A stretch of DNA of 64,000 nt from CAWAPS01 sp963783945 (GCA_963783945.1 CAWAPS010000019.1:372001-436000), one strand, 5' to 3'; shown: positions 16,080 through 25,299, numbered from the stretch's first letter. The notes: generated by a model from the letters alone, not told the origin. Numbers and translations: made by a program.

Positions 16080-16967
16080 ATGCCCAGGATCGATCTGAAC
16101 GACTGTGATATCCACTACGAGCTGTTAGGCGACGGGCCGCCGCTAGTGCTGACGCCCGGGGGCCGCTTGGGTGGTGACGCGGTGCAGGCGACCGCGGAGC
16201 TGTTCGCCGAGCACCACCGGGTTCTTCTGTGGGACCGCCGCAACACCGGCTCGAGCAGCGTGTGGTTTGGGCCTCAACCTGAGCAGCTGGTGTGGGCCGA
16301 CGACCTGGCGACCCTGTTGCACCACCTGGACCTGGCCCCGGCCTACCTGGTAGGTGCATCGGCGGGAGCCCGGGTCTCCTACCTGACGGCGGCGCGCCAC
16401 CCGGAGGTGGCGGCCGGCCTGGTCGTGTGGTCCGTCTCGGGCGGTCCTTATGCCAGCCAGAACCTCGGTTACGAATACCATGTCCCTTTCATCAACGAGG
16501 CGTGGCGCGGGGGTATGGAAGCGGTGGCCTTGACGCCTTTCTTCCGGGAGCGGATCGAGGCCAACCCGGCCAACCGCGATCGGCTCCTGACCACCCATCC
16601 CGACGCGTTCGTGGCGGCGCTGCGCAACTGGAACCAGAGTTTCTTCTACCGGATCGATACCCCGGTGATCGCCGCCACTAGGGACCAACTGCGCACCATC
16701 CGCTGCCCCACCCTGGTATTCGAAGGCAACGATGATCTGCATTCGCCCGAGGCCGCGGTCGCCCTGCACGAGCTCGTCGAGGGATCGGAGCTCGCCCCCC
16801 TGCCGTGGACCACCGCGGAGTGGCTGGATCACCTCATGGGCCGCGCCCCCGGAAGCGTGATGGCGCTGTACCCCCGCCTGGTATCGACCGCCCTCGACTT
16901 CTTGGCGCGGGTCGAGGAGGGCCGGACGGCCAGCCCTCAGCACCAACCGGAAAGACGGATCCGATGA
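16080..16967 (+). CDS. Alpha/beta hydrolase
   Basis: 295 aa starting MPRIDLNDCDIHYELLG at ATG 16080, with GAGGAGG just upstream; reading further upstream would run through the MITE-like element and is rejected. The nucleophile elbow is GASAGA (Ser ~95) and the acid region is FEGNDDLHSPEAA. The usual C-terminal GH-x-x-x-x-E motif is absent; a His occurs in AEWLDHLMG, so the catalytic His is less certain. The family includes esterases, lactonases and C-C hydrolases. Monocistronic, ended by a hairpin with a T-run at 17031-17059. Confidence 0.82.
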   Translation: MPRIDLNDCDIHYELLGDGPPLVLTPGGRLGGDAVQATAELFAEHHRVLLWDRRNTGSSSVWFGPQPEQLVWADDLATLLHHLDLAPAYLVGASAGARVSYLTAARHPEVAAGLVVWSVSGGPYASQNLGYEYHVPFINEAWRGGMEAVALTPFFRERIEANPANRDRLLTTHPDAFVAALRNWNQSFFYRIDTPVIAATRDQLRTIRCPTLVFEGNDDLHSPEAAVALHELVEGSELAPLPWTTAEWLDHLMGRAPGSVMALYPRLVSTALDFLARVEEGRTASPQHQPERRIR

Positions 16968-17030
16968 ACAGCTCTCCCCCGACCTTCAATCCGGTGCCGC
17001 CGTCCCCCGAGGCGGTCGGGGTGACGTGAG

Positions 17031-17059
17031 GGGAGCGCCGGGCGAGCGGCGCCCGTTTT
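17031..17059 (+). terminator. Intrinsic terminator between convergent genes
   Basis: GCGCC (17035-17039) pairs with GGCGC (17048-17052) across an eight-base loop, extended by flanking G/C pairs and followed by CCGTTTT. The T-run touches the stop codon of the convergent sulfotransferase gene. Confidence 0.55.
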
Positions 17060-17679
17060 CAACTCAGGGCCGGCATGCCCATCATGGCTCGAAAGTCATC
17101 GGTGGTGTTGGTCACCGGGAAGGGGTCGGCGGGAACGGGCAATGACAGCCGCTCGCAGATCGGCTCCCAGCCGTCGTCCGGTGTCCATTCCAGCAGCTGG
17201 CCCGGGGGAACCTGGCGCCTCACGGCGGCGTTATGACGCTCATAGGCGTCGATCATGGCCGTGGCATCGTCGAACTGGTCGCTGAAGCGATCGTGCATCA
17301 ACTGGCGTACGGCCGTCATCCAGGGCACAAGGACCGGCGGGACCTGATCGAACGCCCCGAAGATCGTGTTGGACGCACTCCGGTACCACCGCTCCGGATC
17401 ACGTATCGAAAGTAGTACCAGCGCATCGGGGTTGGCGGCCAGCAGTTCCGGCCAAAAGCTCGCTCCCGGCCAGTCCACCAGAGAGCGGTAGTCCGCGAGC
17501 AGCGCCGCCCAGTCAACCGGCCGACCCTCGATCGCGTCGATCCAGCCGGGGATCTGCTCCTGGTGCTCCATGACCTCGAGCATGTGATGGCACCTGCCCC
17601 CCAGGAGCTGCTCCAAGGCCAGCTTCAACGAATGCGTTCCCGTGCGGCCGACACCGGCACCCACCACCTGCAACCCCAT
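17059..17679 (-). CDS. Sulfotransferase family protein
   Basis: 206 aa. The N-terminal GAGVGRTGTHSLKLAL is the 5'-phosphosulfate-binding loop of PAPS-dependent sulfotransferases, and LLSIRDPERWYRSASN is the 3'-phosphate-binding segment. ATG 17679 was chosen because GGAGAGGGG lies five bases upstream; the GTG 15 nt earlier would bury that SD inside the gene. This short P-loop type (~200 aa) resembles uncharacterised cytosolic-type bacterial sulfotransferases. Acceptor unknown. Monocistronic, convergent with the alpha/beta hydrolase. Confidence 0.85.
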   Translation of the reverse strand: MGLQVVGAGVGRTGTHSLKLALEQLLGGRCHHMLEVMEHQEQIPGWIDAIEGRPVDWAALLADYRSLVDWPGASFWPELLAANPDALVLLSIRDPERWYRSASNTIFGAFDQVPPVLVPWMTAVRQLMHDRFSDQFDDATAMIDAYERHNAAVRRQVPPGQLLEWTPDDGWEPICERLSLPVPADPFPVTNTTDDFRAMMGMPALS

Positions 17680-17865
17680 ATTGCCCCTCTCCACGACCCG
17701 GAGGTCCGGGTCCCCGGGACAACTATACAGGCGTCCGGCCTCACCTAGATGGCCACCTATTGGGCTCGTTAAAGTGAGGGAGATTTCGGAGCGTTACCCT
17801 CGAATTGGCGACGGTTTCACTGCACGAGCGGGTCACTGCGGTGGCGCCCCGGTCTGCGAACCGGA

Positions 17866-18414
17866 TCAGGCCGAGCTGGGTTCCTCGACCGGTTGGGTCT
17901 CGAACACCGCCGCTAGGCGCTCGAGCACCCGGCTGGCGGCCTCGAGGTCGGCGTCGGTTGTGTCGGCGAAGGCCTCGGCCAGCCGCCGGCGCCACCTGGC
18001 CTCCTGTTCGGCCACCTCGGAACGCCCCTGGTCGGTCAGGGAAACCCGAATGGACCGCCGGTCCTGACCGTCGCGCCGTCGCTGCACCAGGCCTCGGGCT
18101 TCGAGCTGGTCAACCATCGCGGTGACGCTGGCCGAGTTGAGCTCGGCCTCCCGAGCCAGCCGGCCGGCCGTGACCTCGTGCTCAGTGGTCAGGACGAAAA
18201 GGGCTCGCAGGTGGGCCTGGGAGAGGGACTCGCCACTGCGCTGGTAGCGGCCCCGCAGGCGACGCTCCGAGGCGATGAAGACGTGCATGGCATGACGTAG
18301 CCGCTCGATGCCCTCCCGTTGCTCCGCCGGTAACCGAGGGGCAGGGCCGGGCCCAACGGGGAAGGCGTCGGCGCTCCGGCCCGGCTCTCCCTTCGACTCC
18401 CGCATAGGTTGCAT
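17866..18414 (-). CDS. MarR-family transcriptional regulator
   Basis: 182 aa. A winged-helix core runs from ~35 to ~150: ALFVLTTEHEVTAGRLAREAELNSASVTAMVDQLEARGLV (helices 3-4) and the wing RRRDGQDRRSIRVSLTDQG. The start ATG (18414) overlaps the TGA of the upstream MFS gene as ATGA, so translation is coupled; the longer upstream frame lies inside that gene. MarR proteins bound to exporters usually repress their own operon until a toxic phenolic or drug binds. The gene is the second in the operon, not the first as is more usual. Confidence 0.88.
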   Translation of the reverse strand: MQPMRESKGEPGRSADAFPVGPGPAPRLPAEQREGIERLRHAMHVFIASERRLRGRYQRSGESLSQAHLRALFVLTTEHEVTAGRLAREAELNSASVTAMVDQLEARGLVQRRRDGQDRRSIRVSLTDQGRSEVAEQEARWRRRLAEAFADTTDADLEAASRVLERLAAVFETQPVEEPSSA

Positions 18415-19907
18415 CAACCGGCCTCCGCCATCCGGGCGGCGACCGGCTGGTCGGCCTCGTCCCTCGCCGAGCCGGCCGCCGCCACCCGCCGGCGCTCCAC
18501 GAGCATGAGGGCCGCAGGCGGCAGTATGGCGCCCCCGGTCAGGACGAGCACCCACCAGAACGTGCTGCCGAACGCGCTCGCCTGGGCCGACAGCGACCGT
18601 CCGGCTCTGGTCAGGTGATCCTGCAGTATGACGGTGAGAATCGCGGTGCCGATCGAGCCGCCGACCCGCATGATGATGTTGAGCTGGGGCGCGGCGTCGT
18701 TGACCTTGCTTGGGCGCAACGTCCGGTAGGCGGCGGTCATCGCCGGGGTGGTCCCGAGGCCCAGCCCGAACCCGCCGACTGTCATGGCGCCGGCGATGAC
18801 GAGATATGAAGTGTGGCTACCGATCATCACCAGCGGGAGAGTGCACACCAGGGCGATCACCCCGCCGATCAGGGTGGTGGCCCCTGCTCCCAGCCGGTCG
18901 GTGGCCCGGCCTGACATCCAGGTGCCGAGGGCGGCCCCGATTCCTCGGGGTGCCAGCAGAAGTCCGGTGTAGACGGCATCCTGGTGTCGAACCGTCTGGT
19001 AGTACAGCGGCATAAGGATCATGCCGCCGAACAGGGCGGCGCCAAAGCAGAACATGGTGACCGTAGCCGCGGTGTACTCCTTGTTGGCATACAGGCGCAT
19101 GTCCAATAGCGGCCTCTCCACCCGCAGGGCCCGGACCACGAAAGCGGCTATAAGGAGCACCCCGAGGACGAGGGGCAGGACGATATGACTGCTGCCACTT
19201 CGTGACGATCCCACCTCGGCCAGCCCATAGGTGAGAGCCACCAGGCCGGTAGCGATCAGCCCCAGCCCCGGCAGGTCGAAGGGGCCGGCATCCTCGGCCG
19301 GGTACGCCGGCAGCCTGCGCATGCCGGCGATGACCGCAATGACTCCGATCGGGACATTGACGAAGAAGATCCACCGCCAGCCGACGGTGTCCAGAAGCAG
19401 GCCGCCGAGGGTCGGGCCGAGCACGGGCGCCAGCACGATCGGGACTCCGACCGCGCTCATGACCCGGGTCAGGTTGCGCGGCCCGGCCGCCCTCACCATG
19501 ATCATCTGTCCGACCGGCAGGATCATCCCGCCGCCGACCCCCTGGAGCACCCGGAAGGCGATCAGCTCTGTGGTGGAGGTGGCGGTGCCGCAGAGGGCGG
19601 AACCGAGCGTGAACAGGATGATCGACGCCAGGTACAACCGCTTCGGACCCAGACGGCGGGCGGCCCAGGCGGTCACCGGAATCACCGCGGCTAGTGACAG
19701 CAGGTAGGCCGTCACCACCCACTGGACGTCGTCCAGACTGGTGTGCAGATCACGAGACAGGGACTCCAGGGCGACATTGACGATCGTCGTGTCGAGGAGC
19801 GACATGATGCTGCCGAGGATCACCACGATGGCGATGCGCCGTACCGCCGGGTCGAGCCGTCTTCCGACTGGAGCTCCGGTCGCGGCGGCGGTCTGGTCAG
19901 CCGTCAT
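18414..19907 (-). CDS. MFS drug exporter, DHA2 (EmrB/QacA) family
   Basis: 497-aa inner-membrane antiporter with about 14 hydrophobic segments. Family motifs: LLDTTIVNVALESL in TM1 (motif D1), RVLQGVGGGMILPVGQ and the antiporter motif GPTLGGLLLDTVGWRWIFFVNVPIG. It exports hydrophobic drugs or pathway intermediates driven by the proton gradient. Overlaps the MarR gene by four bases. A promoter candidate with TTGACG and TAACAT lies 73-102 nt upstream. It probably protects against the aromatic or terpenoid compounds handled by the neighbouring enzymes (inference). Confidence 0.9.
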   Translation of the reverse strand: MTADQTAAATGAPVGRRLDPAVRRIAIVVILGSIMSLLDTTIVNVALESLSRDLHTSLDDVQWVVTAYLLSLAAVIPVTAWAARRLGPKRLYLASIILFTLGSALCGTATSTTELIAFRVLQGVGGGMILPVGQMIMVRAAGPRNLTRVMSAVGVPIVLAPVLGPTLGGLLLDTVGWRWIFFVNVPIGVIAVIAGMRRLPAYPAEDAGPFDLPGLGLIATGLVALTYGLAEVGSSRSGSSHIVLPLVLGVLLIAAFVVRALRVERPLLDMRLYANKEYTAATVTMFCFGAALFGGMILMPLYYQTVRHQDAVYTGLLLAPRGIGAALGTWMSGRATDRLGAGATTLIGGVIALVCTLPLVMIGSHTSYLVIAGAMTVGGFGLGLGTTPAMTAAYRTLRPSKVNDAAPQLNIIMRVGGSIGTAILTVILQDHLTRAGRSLSAQASAFGSTFWWVLVLTGGAILPPAALMLVERRRVAAAGSARDEADQPVAARMAEAG

Positions 19908-19979
19908 CGAGGCCTACTCGCAGCGGCGATGGAGATGGCTCAGCCCAGAAAGGGACGCGTGAAGACGCCATCGACAGAA

Positions 19980-20009
19980 ATGTTAGCGTACAGAACCTTT
20001 CACCGTCAA
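19980..20009 (-). promoter_or_regulatory. Promoter of the MFS-marR operon
   Basis: On the minus strand TTGACG (20004-20009) and TAACAT (19980-19985) are separated by 18 nt, a near-consensus housekeeping promoter 73 nt before the MFS start codon. A second TTGACG lies a few bases upstream. Confidence 0.5.
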
Positions 20010-20057
20010 GATGATTGGCGTCAAATTGGCCTGGAACCGGGCTAGGGCGGCGAGCCC

Positions 20058-20882
20058 TTACTCGGCGAACTCGAAAAGCAGCCCGCGGTTGTCTCTGGGG
20101 CTGATGGCAAGGACGTCGGGTGCATCGCCTGGTTGGAGGGCGATGTCGCGGTCGCCGAAGTAGGCCTGGGCCTGCTGGAGATCTCGCACGGCGAGGACGG
20201 TCGAACGGATCCCGTCGCCATAGCGGGCGAGGTAGCGGCTGATCGCACCGTCCTGGGTAGGGGAGATCAGTTCGGCGACGGTATCGGCGAGACCGAGGCC
20301 GACAGCGCGGGCACCGACGGCGGGGCGGTCGGCTTCGTACAGGACCGTCGCGTTGGTCAGGTCCAGGAAGAACCTGGTGGCGGCGTCGAGGTCGGAGACC
20401 GCAACCCCGTAGCGCTTGAGCCCGGTGCAGCCGAGCGGATGCTCGTCGCGCCAGAAGCCGACCGGCTTGATCGGTTCCAGAAACGGTGTCGGCGGAGGCA
20501 CGTCGTGGAAGTTGCCCCCGTAGAACTCGAACCCGATGCCGAGGCCGTCCGCCGGGTGGGCGTGGAAGGCCACGCCGAGCTCCCTGATGACCCTCATGCC
20601 GCGTTCCTCGACCGCCTTGCGGGCGGCGCCGACGTCGGGGACCTGGTACTCGATTCCGATGTAGTGGGGACCGAAGCGAGCGTGCAGCAGGTCGTCATTG
20701 GGGGCAAACAGCTCGATGATCACGGTCCCGATGGTGATGAGGCAGGCGTGCCACTCGTCTCTCGGCATATCGGAGATGAGTTGAGCCCCGTAAAGGTCCC
20801 GGAAATGGGCCACGCTTTCGTCAAAGCCGTCGATCACGGCGTTGATGTGGTTCATGTGCAGGCAAGTGATCTGTTCGGGCAT
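20058..20882 (-). CDS. Two-domain VOC family protein
   Basis: 274 aa from ATG 20882 (SD GGGAGGAAGG seven bases upstream). Two VOC modules: the first begins HMNHINAVIDGFDESVAHFRD, the second follows FWRDEHPLGCTGL. The WRDEHPLG linker motif and the overall layout match the VOC protein at 8096-8950, so they belong to one subfamily. It lies 34 nt downstream of an LLM monooxygenase gene; a VOC-LLM pairing is also seen at 9177-11173. Probably acts on the product of that oxygenase, but the reaction is unknown. Confidence 0.82.
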   Translation of the reverse strand: MPEQITCLHMNHINAVIDGFDESVAHFRDLYGAQLISDMPRDEWHACLITIGTVIIELFAPNDDLLHARFGPHYIGIEYQVPDVGAARKAVEERGMRVIRELGVAFHAHPADGLGIGFEFYGGNFHDVPPPTPFLEPIKPVGFWRDEHPLGCTGLKRYGVAVSDLDAATRFFLDLTNATVLYEADRPAVGARAVGLGLADTVAELISPTQDGAISRYLARYGDGIRSTVLAVRDLQQAQAYFGDRDIALQPGDAPDVLAISPRDNRGLLFEFAE

Positions 20883-20916
20883 CGACCTTCCTCCCTTCAC
20901 CTGGTCGTTCGAACTC

Positions 20917-22113
20917 TTACACCGGCTTGCTAGCCGCCGGTTGCGGGTCGGCCCGGCCGTCCACGGCAAAGGTCCGGGCCTCTTTCTCGAGCTTGGGGAC
21001 GACCTTGGTTCCGAGCAGCTCGATCGAGGTCATGATCGTCTCGTGGGGCAGCCCTCCGAATTCCATGTAGCAGAGAATGGCGTCGCAGCCGATGCGCTGG
21101 TAGCGCTCGATCTTCTCGGTGCATTCGTCGAGCTCTCCGACGATGATCATGTCTTTTTCGGCGAACTCTCGCGGATTGAAGGTGCCGTTACGAGCAGGCT
21201 CGAAGAGGGGAAAGCGCTCTGTGAGCTCTTCGTCGGTCATGGGCGGGAGCTCCCACTGGATGAGAAACTCGATTTGATTGGTGTACCACCAGGCCACCGA
21301 GTCCCACACGTCGTATTCCTTCTCGGCCTTGGCCATGTCCGGCGTGCAGTGCACCAGGGTGTAGGGAGCCACCCGGGTATTGTGCACCCTGGTCAGCGGC
21401 GTGGCCTGTTTGCTCAGCTCGCGGTAACGAGCGATCCGTTTAGCCAGGACATCGACGGGCTGGACGATGGTCAGGCTCAGCATCCCGAGGCCGTACTGGG
21501 CAGCCAAGTCGACGCTTTCGTCGCTCACGGAGGCCATCCAACACGGCGGGTGGGGGTCCTGGTACGGCTTGGGCGTGATGGTTCTGGGCGGTTCCCAGTC
21601 GCCGCGCGGCAGCGCCGGGAATTTCACGAAGGGCGTGTCAACAGCCAAGTGCTCCTGCTCCCACGCCTTAACGATGATCTCGATCGCCTCTTTCCACTGG
21701 GCCCGGCTCTCTTCATCTTTGACTCCAAAGGCGATCCGCTCTAGAGGCGTCGAGCGCCCGGTGCCCCATTCGACCCGGCCCCGGCTGAGCAGGTCGGCGG
21801 TCGCGATCCGCTCGGCATTCAGCACCGGATGGCGGAAGGGATGCGGCGCCAGCGTGACCCCGAAACCGAGGCGGATGTTTTCCGTCACCTGAGACAAGGC
21901 TCCGATCACCACCTCGGGCGCCGGGCAGTGCGAACGCCCCTCCCGGAAGTGGTGCTCGACGAACCAGGCGGTACCGAAGCCGACCTTATCGGCGAGTTTC
22001 ACCTGCTCGAGTGCCTCGAAGTAGGTCTTCTGTTCGGCTTCGCGCTGGCCGTAGGGGTGGGGCTTCCCCCAGGGCTTGCGGGCGTGCAGTTCGTACAGCA
22101 GGTCCAGCTTCAA
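20917..22113 (-). CDS. LLM-class flavin-dependent oxidoreductase (bacterial luciferase-like)
   Basis: 398 aa. MKLDLLYELHARKPWGKPHP, then GFGTAWFVEHHFREGRSHCPAPEVV and ATADLLSRGRVEWGTGRS are barrel segments typical of FMNH2-dependent alkanal or polycyclic monooxygenases. The EHHF motif matches the luciferase alpha-subunit His region. First gene of an operon with the VOC protein at 20058. An upstream 29-bp palindrome (22154-22182) lies 41 nt before the start codon and is a good operator candidate. A flavin reductase partner is not encoded nearby. Confidence 0.85.
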   Translation of the reverse strand: MKLDLLYELHARKPWGKPHPYGQREAEQKTYFEALEQVKLADKVGFGTAWFVEHHFREGRSHCPAPEVVIGALSQVTENIRLGFGVTLAPHPFRHPVLNAERIATADLLSRGRVEWGTGRSTPLERIAFGVKDEESRAQWKEAIEIIVKAWEQEHLAVDTPFVKFPALPRGDWEPPRTITPKPYQDPHPPCWMASVSDESVDLAAQYGLGMLSLTIVQPVDVLAKRIARYRELSKQATPLTRVHNTRVAPYTLVHCTPDMAKAEKEYDVWDSVAWWYTNQIEFLIQWELPPMTDEELTERFPLFEPARNGTFNPREFAEKDMIIVGELDECTEKIERYQRIGCDAILCYMEFGGLPHETIMTSIELLGTKVVPKLEKEARTFAVDGRADPQPAASKPV

Positions 22114-22153
22114 GGCGGGATCTCCCCTCGTTCACCGTGACGTTCGGTCGGAC

Positions 22154-22182
22154 TTATATACGAACGCGGTGTTCCTATATAA
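22154..22182. promoter_or_regulatory. Operator-like inverted repeat upstream of the LLM-VOC operon
   Basis: Arms TTATATACGAAC and GTTCCTATATAA (12 nt, one mismatch) around a 5-nt centre. It is A/T-rich in a G+C-rich background and lies between the LLM start (22113) and the end of the SDR gene (22238). TetR- or GntR-like architecture; no cognate regulator gene in the window. Confidence 0.55.
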
Positions 22183-22237
22183 AGCCGCTAGCCGACTGTA
22201 ACAGTGTCACCACCGGCCCGACAAGTAGTGAGAGCGA

Positions 22238-23053
22238 TCACGCCAGCAGCACGCCGCCGTCGACGATGAGGACCTGGCCAGTGACAAAAGCGGCGCCTTC
22301 GGACGCCAGATACACCGCGGCGGCGCCGATCTCGGACGGGTAGGCGGTCTGACGCTCGAGGGCGGATGTGCGGCCCATGATCGCCATCTCGTCGCGACGG
22401 GTGGCGGCCATACGGGTGATGACCCCATCGCGATGCCACCGGCTTCCCGTGCTCACGTCGTGCTCTAGATCGTCGGGCAGCGTCCCGTAGGGCGCGATGG
22501 CGTTGACGGTGATGCCCTGCTTGCCGACCTCTTTGGCCAGGACCCTGGTGAAGGCGTGCACGGCGCCCTTCATGGCCGAGTAAACCGCAAGCAGGGGATC
22601 GCCGATGAGGCCCGCCGTCGACCCGATGTTGATGATCCGTCCACTCCCCCGCCCGATCATGTCCGGCAGGACGGTGTGGGTGCAATTGAGCGTGCTGACG
22701 ATGTTGAGGGCGATGTCCCGATCCCAGGTCGCCGGATCCGAGTCGGCGAATCGGTCCATGTCGACATTTCCGCCGACGTTGTTCACGAGGACGTCAATGG
22801 CCGGAAAACGATGGTGCACGGCGGCCACCATCTCGACAACCTGGTCGCGGTCGGTGACATCCGCGGCGTACCACAGCGTGTCCTTGGCCCCGCGTTCGGC
22901 CGCCTGCTGAAGAACCCGCCGGCCCTGGGCCTCGTCGCGGGCGACCACCACGAGGTTGACCCCCTCGGCGGCGAAGGCCAAGGAGACGCCCCGGCCGATG
23001 TTGGCGTTGCCGCCTGTAACGACCACCGTGTGGCCGGCAAGTCCCGTTTCCAT
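22238..23053 (-). CDS. SDR-family oxidoreductase
   Basis: 271-aa Rossmann enzyme. Cofactor motif TGGNANIGRG (TGxxxGxG), NNVGG, catalytic Ser in INIGSTAG and the YSAMK active-site pair are all present, so it should be an active NAD(P)-dependent alcohol dehydrogenase/ketoreductase. C-terminal GQVLIVDGGVLLA is typical of classical SDRs. It is upstream of the LLM-VOC operon with a 124-nt gap holding a palindrome, so it is probably transcribed separately from its own promoter in 23054-23242. Confidence 0.88.
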   Translation of the reverse strand: METGLAGHTVVVTGGNANIGRGVSLAFAAEGVNLVVVARDEAQGRRVLQQAAERGAKDTLWYAADVTDRDQVVEMVAAVHHRFPAIDVLVNNVGGNVDMDRFADSDPATWDRDIALNIVSTLNCTHTVLPDMIGRGSGRIINIGSTAGLIGDPLLAVYSAMKGAVHAFTRVLAKEVGKQGITVNAIAPYGTLPDDLEHDVSTGSRWHRDGVITRMAATRRDEMAIMGRTSALERQTAYPSEIGAAAVYLASEGAAFVTGQVLIVDGGVLLA

Positions 23054-23242
23054 CCGGCTCCCTTCTGAGGCTACTGAGTCAACTCTATTTTGCGGGGACC
23101 GAGCACAGGGGGAGGATGCGGGCCGGGTCCCATGCGGTGGACGCTCGTCTACGCTGAGTCAGTATCGACGATCAACCGAACGGGATATGAGTACGCCGAC
23201 GCAGGGCATGAGCAAAGAGTGACCAGCGATAGGAGCGACACC

Positions 23243-24517
23243 ATGCGTATGGACGACATGATTCTCGTCAGTATCGACGACCATTCGATCGAGCCGCCGG
23301 ACATGTACGACCGTCACGTGCCCGCCAGGTGGCGCGACCAGGCGCCCAAGATTGTCCGCGGCCGGGAAGGCTACGACATGTGGGTGTTCCAGGGTCAGGC
23401 GACTTCGACCCATTTCGGCATGGCGGCCACTGTCGGCTGGCCGTCCGACGAATGGGGCTTCGAGCCCGGCACGTTCTCAGAGATGCGACCCGGGTGCTTC
23501 GACATCCACGAGCGGGTCAGGGACATGAACGCCAACGGTGTCCTCGCCTCGATGTGCTTCCCTACCATGGCCGGGTTCAACGCTCGTACTTTCACCGAGG
23601 CGGGCGACAAGGACCTGTCGTACGTGATGCTCCAGGCGTACAACGACTGGCACATCGACGAGTGGTGCGGCACCTACCCCGGACGGTTCATCCCTCTCGG
23701 CATCGTTCCCATGTGGGACATCGACCTGGCGGTGGCAGAGGTGAAGCGGATCGCGGCCAAAGGTTGCCGGGCGATCAGCTTCCTGGAGGCGCCCCACGCC
23801 CAGGGGCATCCCAGCTTTCTGTCCGGGCACTGGGACCCCATGCTCGGCGCCCTCGTCGAGGAGAACATGGTGCTGTGTCTCCACATCGCCGGTTCCGGGA
23901 GCCTCATCAAGCTGGCCCCGGAAGCGCCGATAGACCACACCATCGTCGTGCCCACCCAGCTCACCATGCTCACCGCCCAGGACCTGCTCTTCGGGCCGAC
24001 GCTCCGGCGGTTTCCCGATCTCCGGGTCGCCCTGTCCGAGGGTGGAATCGGATGGATCCCCTTCTACCTGGACCGGGTCGACCGGCACTATCAAAACCAG
24101 ACCTGGATCGACAACCGCTTCGGTGACGGCAAGCTGCCCTCCGACGTGTTTCGGGAGCACTTCCTGGCCTGCTTCATCACTGACCCGACCGGGCTCAAGC
24201 TGCGCCACGAGATCGGTCTCGACGTGATCGCCTGGGAGTGCGACTACCCCCACACCGACACCACATGGCCGGAGTCCCCGGAGTTCATGTGGAACGAGCT
24301 GCAAGGCGCCGGATGCCGCGACGGGGAGATCGACAAGATCACGTGGGAGAACAGCGTCCGCTTCTTCGACTGGGACCCTTTCGCCCACACTCCGAGAGCG
24401 CACGCGACCGTCGGGGCCTTGAGGGGCCTCGCCAACGACGTCGACATCAGCCGCCACACCCGGGCCGAGTGGCGTCAGCGCAACGAAGCCGCGGGCATCG
24501 GTGTGGTATCAAGCTGA
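23243..24517 (+). CDS. Amidohydrolase family 2 protein
   Basis: 424 aa, start ATG 23243 with GATAGGAG seven bases upstream. N-terminal VSIDDHSIEPPDMYDRH supplies the DxH metal motif; LCLHIAGSGS, SEGGIGWIPFYLDRVDRHY and WECDYPHTDTTWPESP are the remaining metal or catalytic segments. It is the full-length homologue of the truncated gene at the window start, with the NGVLAS and YNDWHIDEWCG stretches nearly identical. This ACMSD-like branch decarboxylates or hydrolyses cyclic or aromatic carboxylates using Zn or Mn. Monocistronic, convergent with the unknown gene at 24550. Confidence 0.88.
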   Translation: MRMDDMILVSIDDHSIEPPDMYDRHVPARWRDQAPKIVRGREGYDMWVFQGQATSTHFGMAATVGWPSDEWGFEPGTFSEMRPGCFDIHERVRDMNANGVLASMCFPTMAGFNARTFTEAGDKDLSYVMLQAYNDWHIDEWCGTYPGRFIPLGIVPMWDIDLAVAEVKRIAAKGCRAISFLEAPHAQGHPSFLSGHWDPMLGALVEENMVLCLHIAGSGSLIKLAPEAPIDHTIVVPTQLTMLTAQDLLFGPTLRRFPDLRVALSEGGIGWIPFYLDRVDRHYQNQTWIDNRFGDGKLPSDVFREHFLACFITDPTGLKLRHEIGLDVIAWECDYPHTDTTWPESPEFMWNELQGAGCRDGEIDKITWENSVRFFDWDPFAHTPRAHATVGALRGLANDVDISRHTRAEWRQRNEAAGIGVVSS

Positions 24518-24549
24518 GGGGTTTGCCGGCGGTAGCCCTCAGGACCCGT

Positions 24550-25299
24550 TCAGGGCAGGTACCGGCTCCAGTCGTAGGGCGCGATCGTGTGGTACGGCGC
24601 GGCCAGGAGAGGCTCCACCTCGGTGGAGCTCCAGCGCTCCTCGAGACCGGGCTGAAGCCGCGCCCCCACGGCTGCGGGGTCGTCGTCGAGGAAGCAGTAC
24701 GTGATCTGCAAACCGGCGTTGTCCCCGGTGGCGTAGGGCGGTCCCATCGGAAGCCCCCCACCCCACCAGACCCCGCCCACGCCGAGGACGTCGACGAGAG
24801 CCGCCGGCGACGCCGAACCCCGTTCGACGAGCAGAAACACGCCTTTCGCCGGCCACCACGGCAGCACGTCGGCGCCAACCTTGACCCGGGACGCCGCCTC
24901 GATACCCTCCAGGCCGTATACCGCCCGTTCGACTGTAGGCAGCAGGTAGGGGGTCCGCCCCACCTCGGACATCGCGGCATTCAGGTCGAGGAACGCCGGT
25001 AGCCCGGCTACATCGGTGAAAAGGTACGTCATGATGTGGTCGGCGCGGTCATACCGGTCGCCACTCACCGCTCGGGCCGCCCGGCATGCCGGGGTCGAGA
25101 CCAGACGGAACGACTCCCGCAGCGCCCGAAGGCGGTGCTGTTCGGGCCGATGATCGAGCGAGTGCCACTCGAGGTAGTCGCTGTCCCGGCCGTCGGGGTG
25201 GCGCGCCGACATCGACACATAGATGGTGCTGACCTCGGTGCGGCCGGTGGCCAGGATGGCCGGCGCATCGTCCGATGAGGCTCCGGCGAGGTCGGACAT
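24550..25299 (-). CDS. Uncharacterised protein, possibly dimeric alpha/beta-barrel (EthD-like)
   Basis: 249 aa from ATG 25299 (SD GAGAGGAGAAG). I do not recognise the family. The N-terminal half has STIYVSMSARHPDGRDSDYL, EWHSLDHRPEQHRLRAL and MTYLFTD, a beta-alpha layout with a conserved-looking WHSLDHRPEQH that recalls EthD/ferredoxin-like barrels; the C-terminal half repeats a similar strand pattern (VKVGADVLPWWPAKGVFLLVE). No signal peptide or membrane segment. The hairpin copy B (25359-25405) lies about 60 nt upstream of the start. It may act on the same pathway as the convergent amidohydrolase, which is only an inference from position. Confidence 0.65.
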   Translation of the reverse strand: MSDLAGASSDDAPAILATGRTEVSTIYVSMSARHPDGRDSDYLEWHSLDHRPEQHRLRALRESFRLVSTPACRAARAVSGDRYDRADHIMTYLFTDVAGLPAFLDLNAAMSEVGRTPYLLPTVERAVYGLEGIEAASRVKVGADVLPWWPAKGVFLLVERGSASPAALVDVLGVGGVWWGGGLPMGPPYATGDNAGLQITYCFLDDDPAAVGARLQPGLEERWSSTEVEPLLAAPYHTIAPYDWSRYLP

